In this document: positions 63,817 to 64,000 of the stretch, piece by piece
How the letters are laid out: every line of letters begins with the position of its first letter
Position numbering within the stretch: position 1 is the stretch's first letter
Assembly (NCBI GenBank): GCA_039519185.1
Contig: CM076850.1
Coordinates: forward strand, 91,819,471 to 91,883,470
DNA from: Astragalus membranaceus
Lineage: Eukaryota > Streptophyta > Magnoliopsida > Fabales > Fabaceae
Reading direction: 5' to 3'
DNA: 64,000 nucleotides
Program-made: the position numbers and the translations under genes
The notes under the pieces: generated by a model
Databases searched by the model: none
Seen by the model: only the letters and a program-made list of their open reading frames with translations
Told to the model about the DNA's origin: nothing

Positions 63817-64000
63817 GTATCAATTCCTTTCCTATTCTACTATATCACAGGCGCTTGGGAATGGAAACATTTTCTATATTTTGAAGTGTTTGTGATAGAA
63901 ACTGATTTTTTATAGATTAAACTGAACAATTCTGCCTGATTTTAGTAGGACAGAATCTGAATTATTAGAAAGAAATCACAATAAACACACTAACTTCCTA
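63817..64000 (+). other. SNAPC1 intron 6, runs off the window
   Basis: Donor GTATCAATTC at 63817; no acceptor before the window ends. Confidence 0.6.

Overview
This is plant nuclear DNA: AT-rich, with no bacterial-style operons, intron-containing genes with GT/AG junctions, and class I and class II transposons nested several levels deep. A eudicot is clear. A papilionoid legume is my best guess from the style of the repeat families, but I cannot run a search to confirm it. One gene appears intact, a snRNA-activating complex subunit (SNAPC1/SNAP43) that starts at 57076 and runs off the right edge. Almost everything to its left is transposons and gene fragments they carry.

Layout. (1) 1-14533: the right-hand bulk of a CACTA (En/Spm) element whose left tip lies just outside the window. 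It has AGCGCT subterminal repeats, a TNP2-like transposase with one frameshift, and a second multi-exon gene (Transposase_24-like region plus a Ulp1/C48 protease). A roughly 5.9-kb non-autonomous LTR element (about 7545-13483) carrying one 648-aa ORF splits that protease in its last introns. (2) 14716-16132: a fold-back element with tRNA-like modules. (3) 16133-25600: a decayed minus-strand gene resembling plant RIF1 (ARM repeats), split by a Copia element (17550-23954) that itself carries a 1.4-kb non-autonomous CACTA (18066-19473). (4) About 25640-26600: a Ty3/gypsy remnant. (5) 26641-51080: a Mutator-like (Pack-MULE-type) element opened by two Helitrons. Helitron-1 (27884-38848) carries bZIP and BRL2 fragments and a very young Copia element (31161-36620). 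Helitron-2 (39053-50900, internally duplicated) carries METTL14-like, PYL, gypsy RT, GRF-like and ALMT-like fragments. (6) 51541-54745: a second copy of the MULE-like element with a third Helitron (52899-54717). (7) 54847-56289: a second fold-back element. (8) 57076-63816 onward: SNAPC1, with a 2.6-kb inverted repeat of a kinase retrocopy in intron 3 and an 8-bp-TSD MITE in intron 5.

Paired copies inside the window act as empty sites. They allow base-level placement of all three Helitrons, which share one 3' hairpin (CCCGTGC/GCACGGG) and all sit in copies of the same MULE-like repeat. The best candidate for something undescribed is a bipartite, near-palindromic motif (GCGCTRCAGCG, about 15 nt, then CGCTACAGCG) that recurs in the leader, ORF, 3' region and LTR of the LTR element nested in the CACTA. 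Its core, AAGCGCTAC, also matches the subterminal repeats of the host CACTA.
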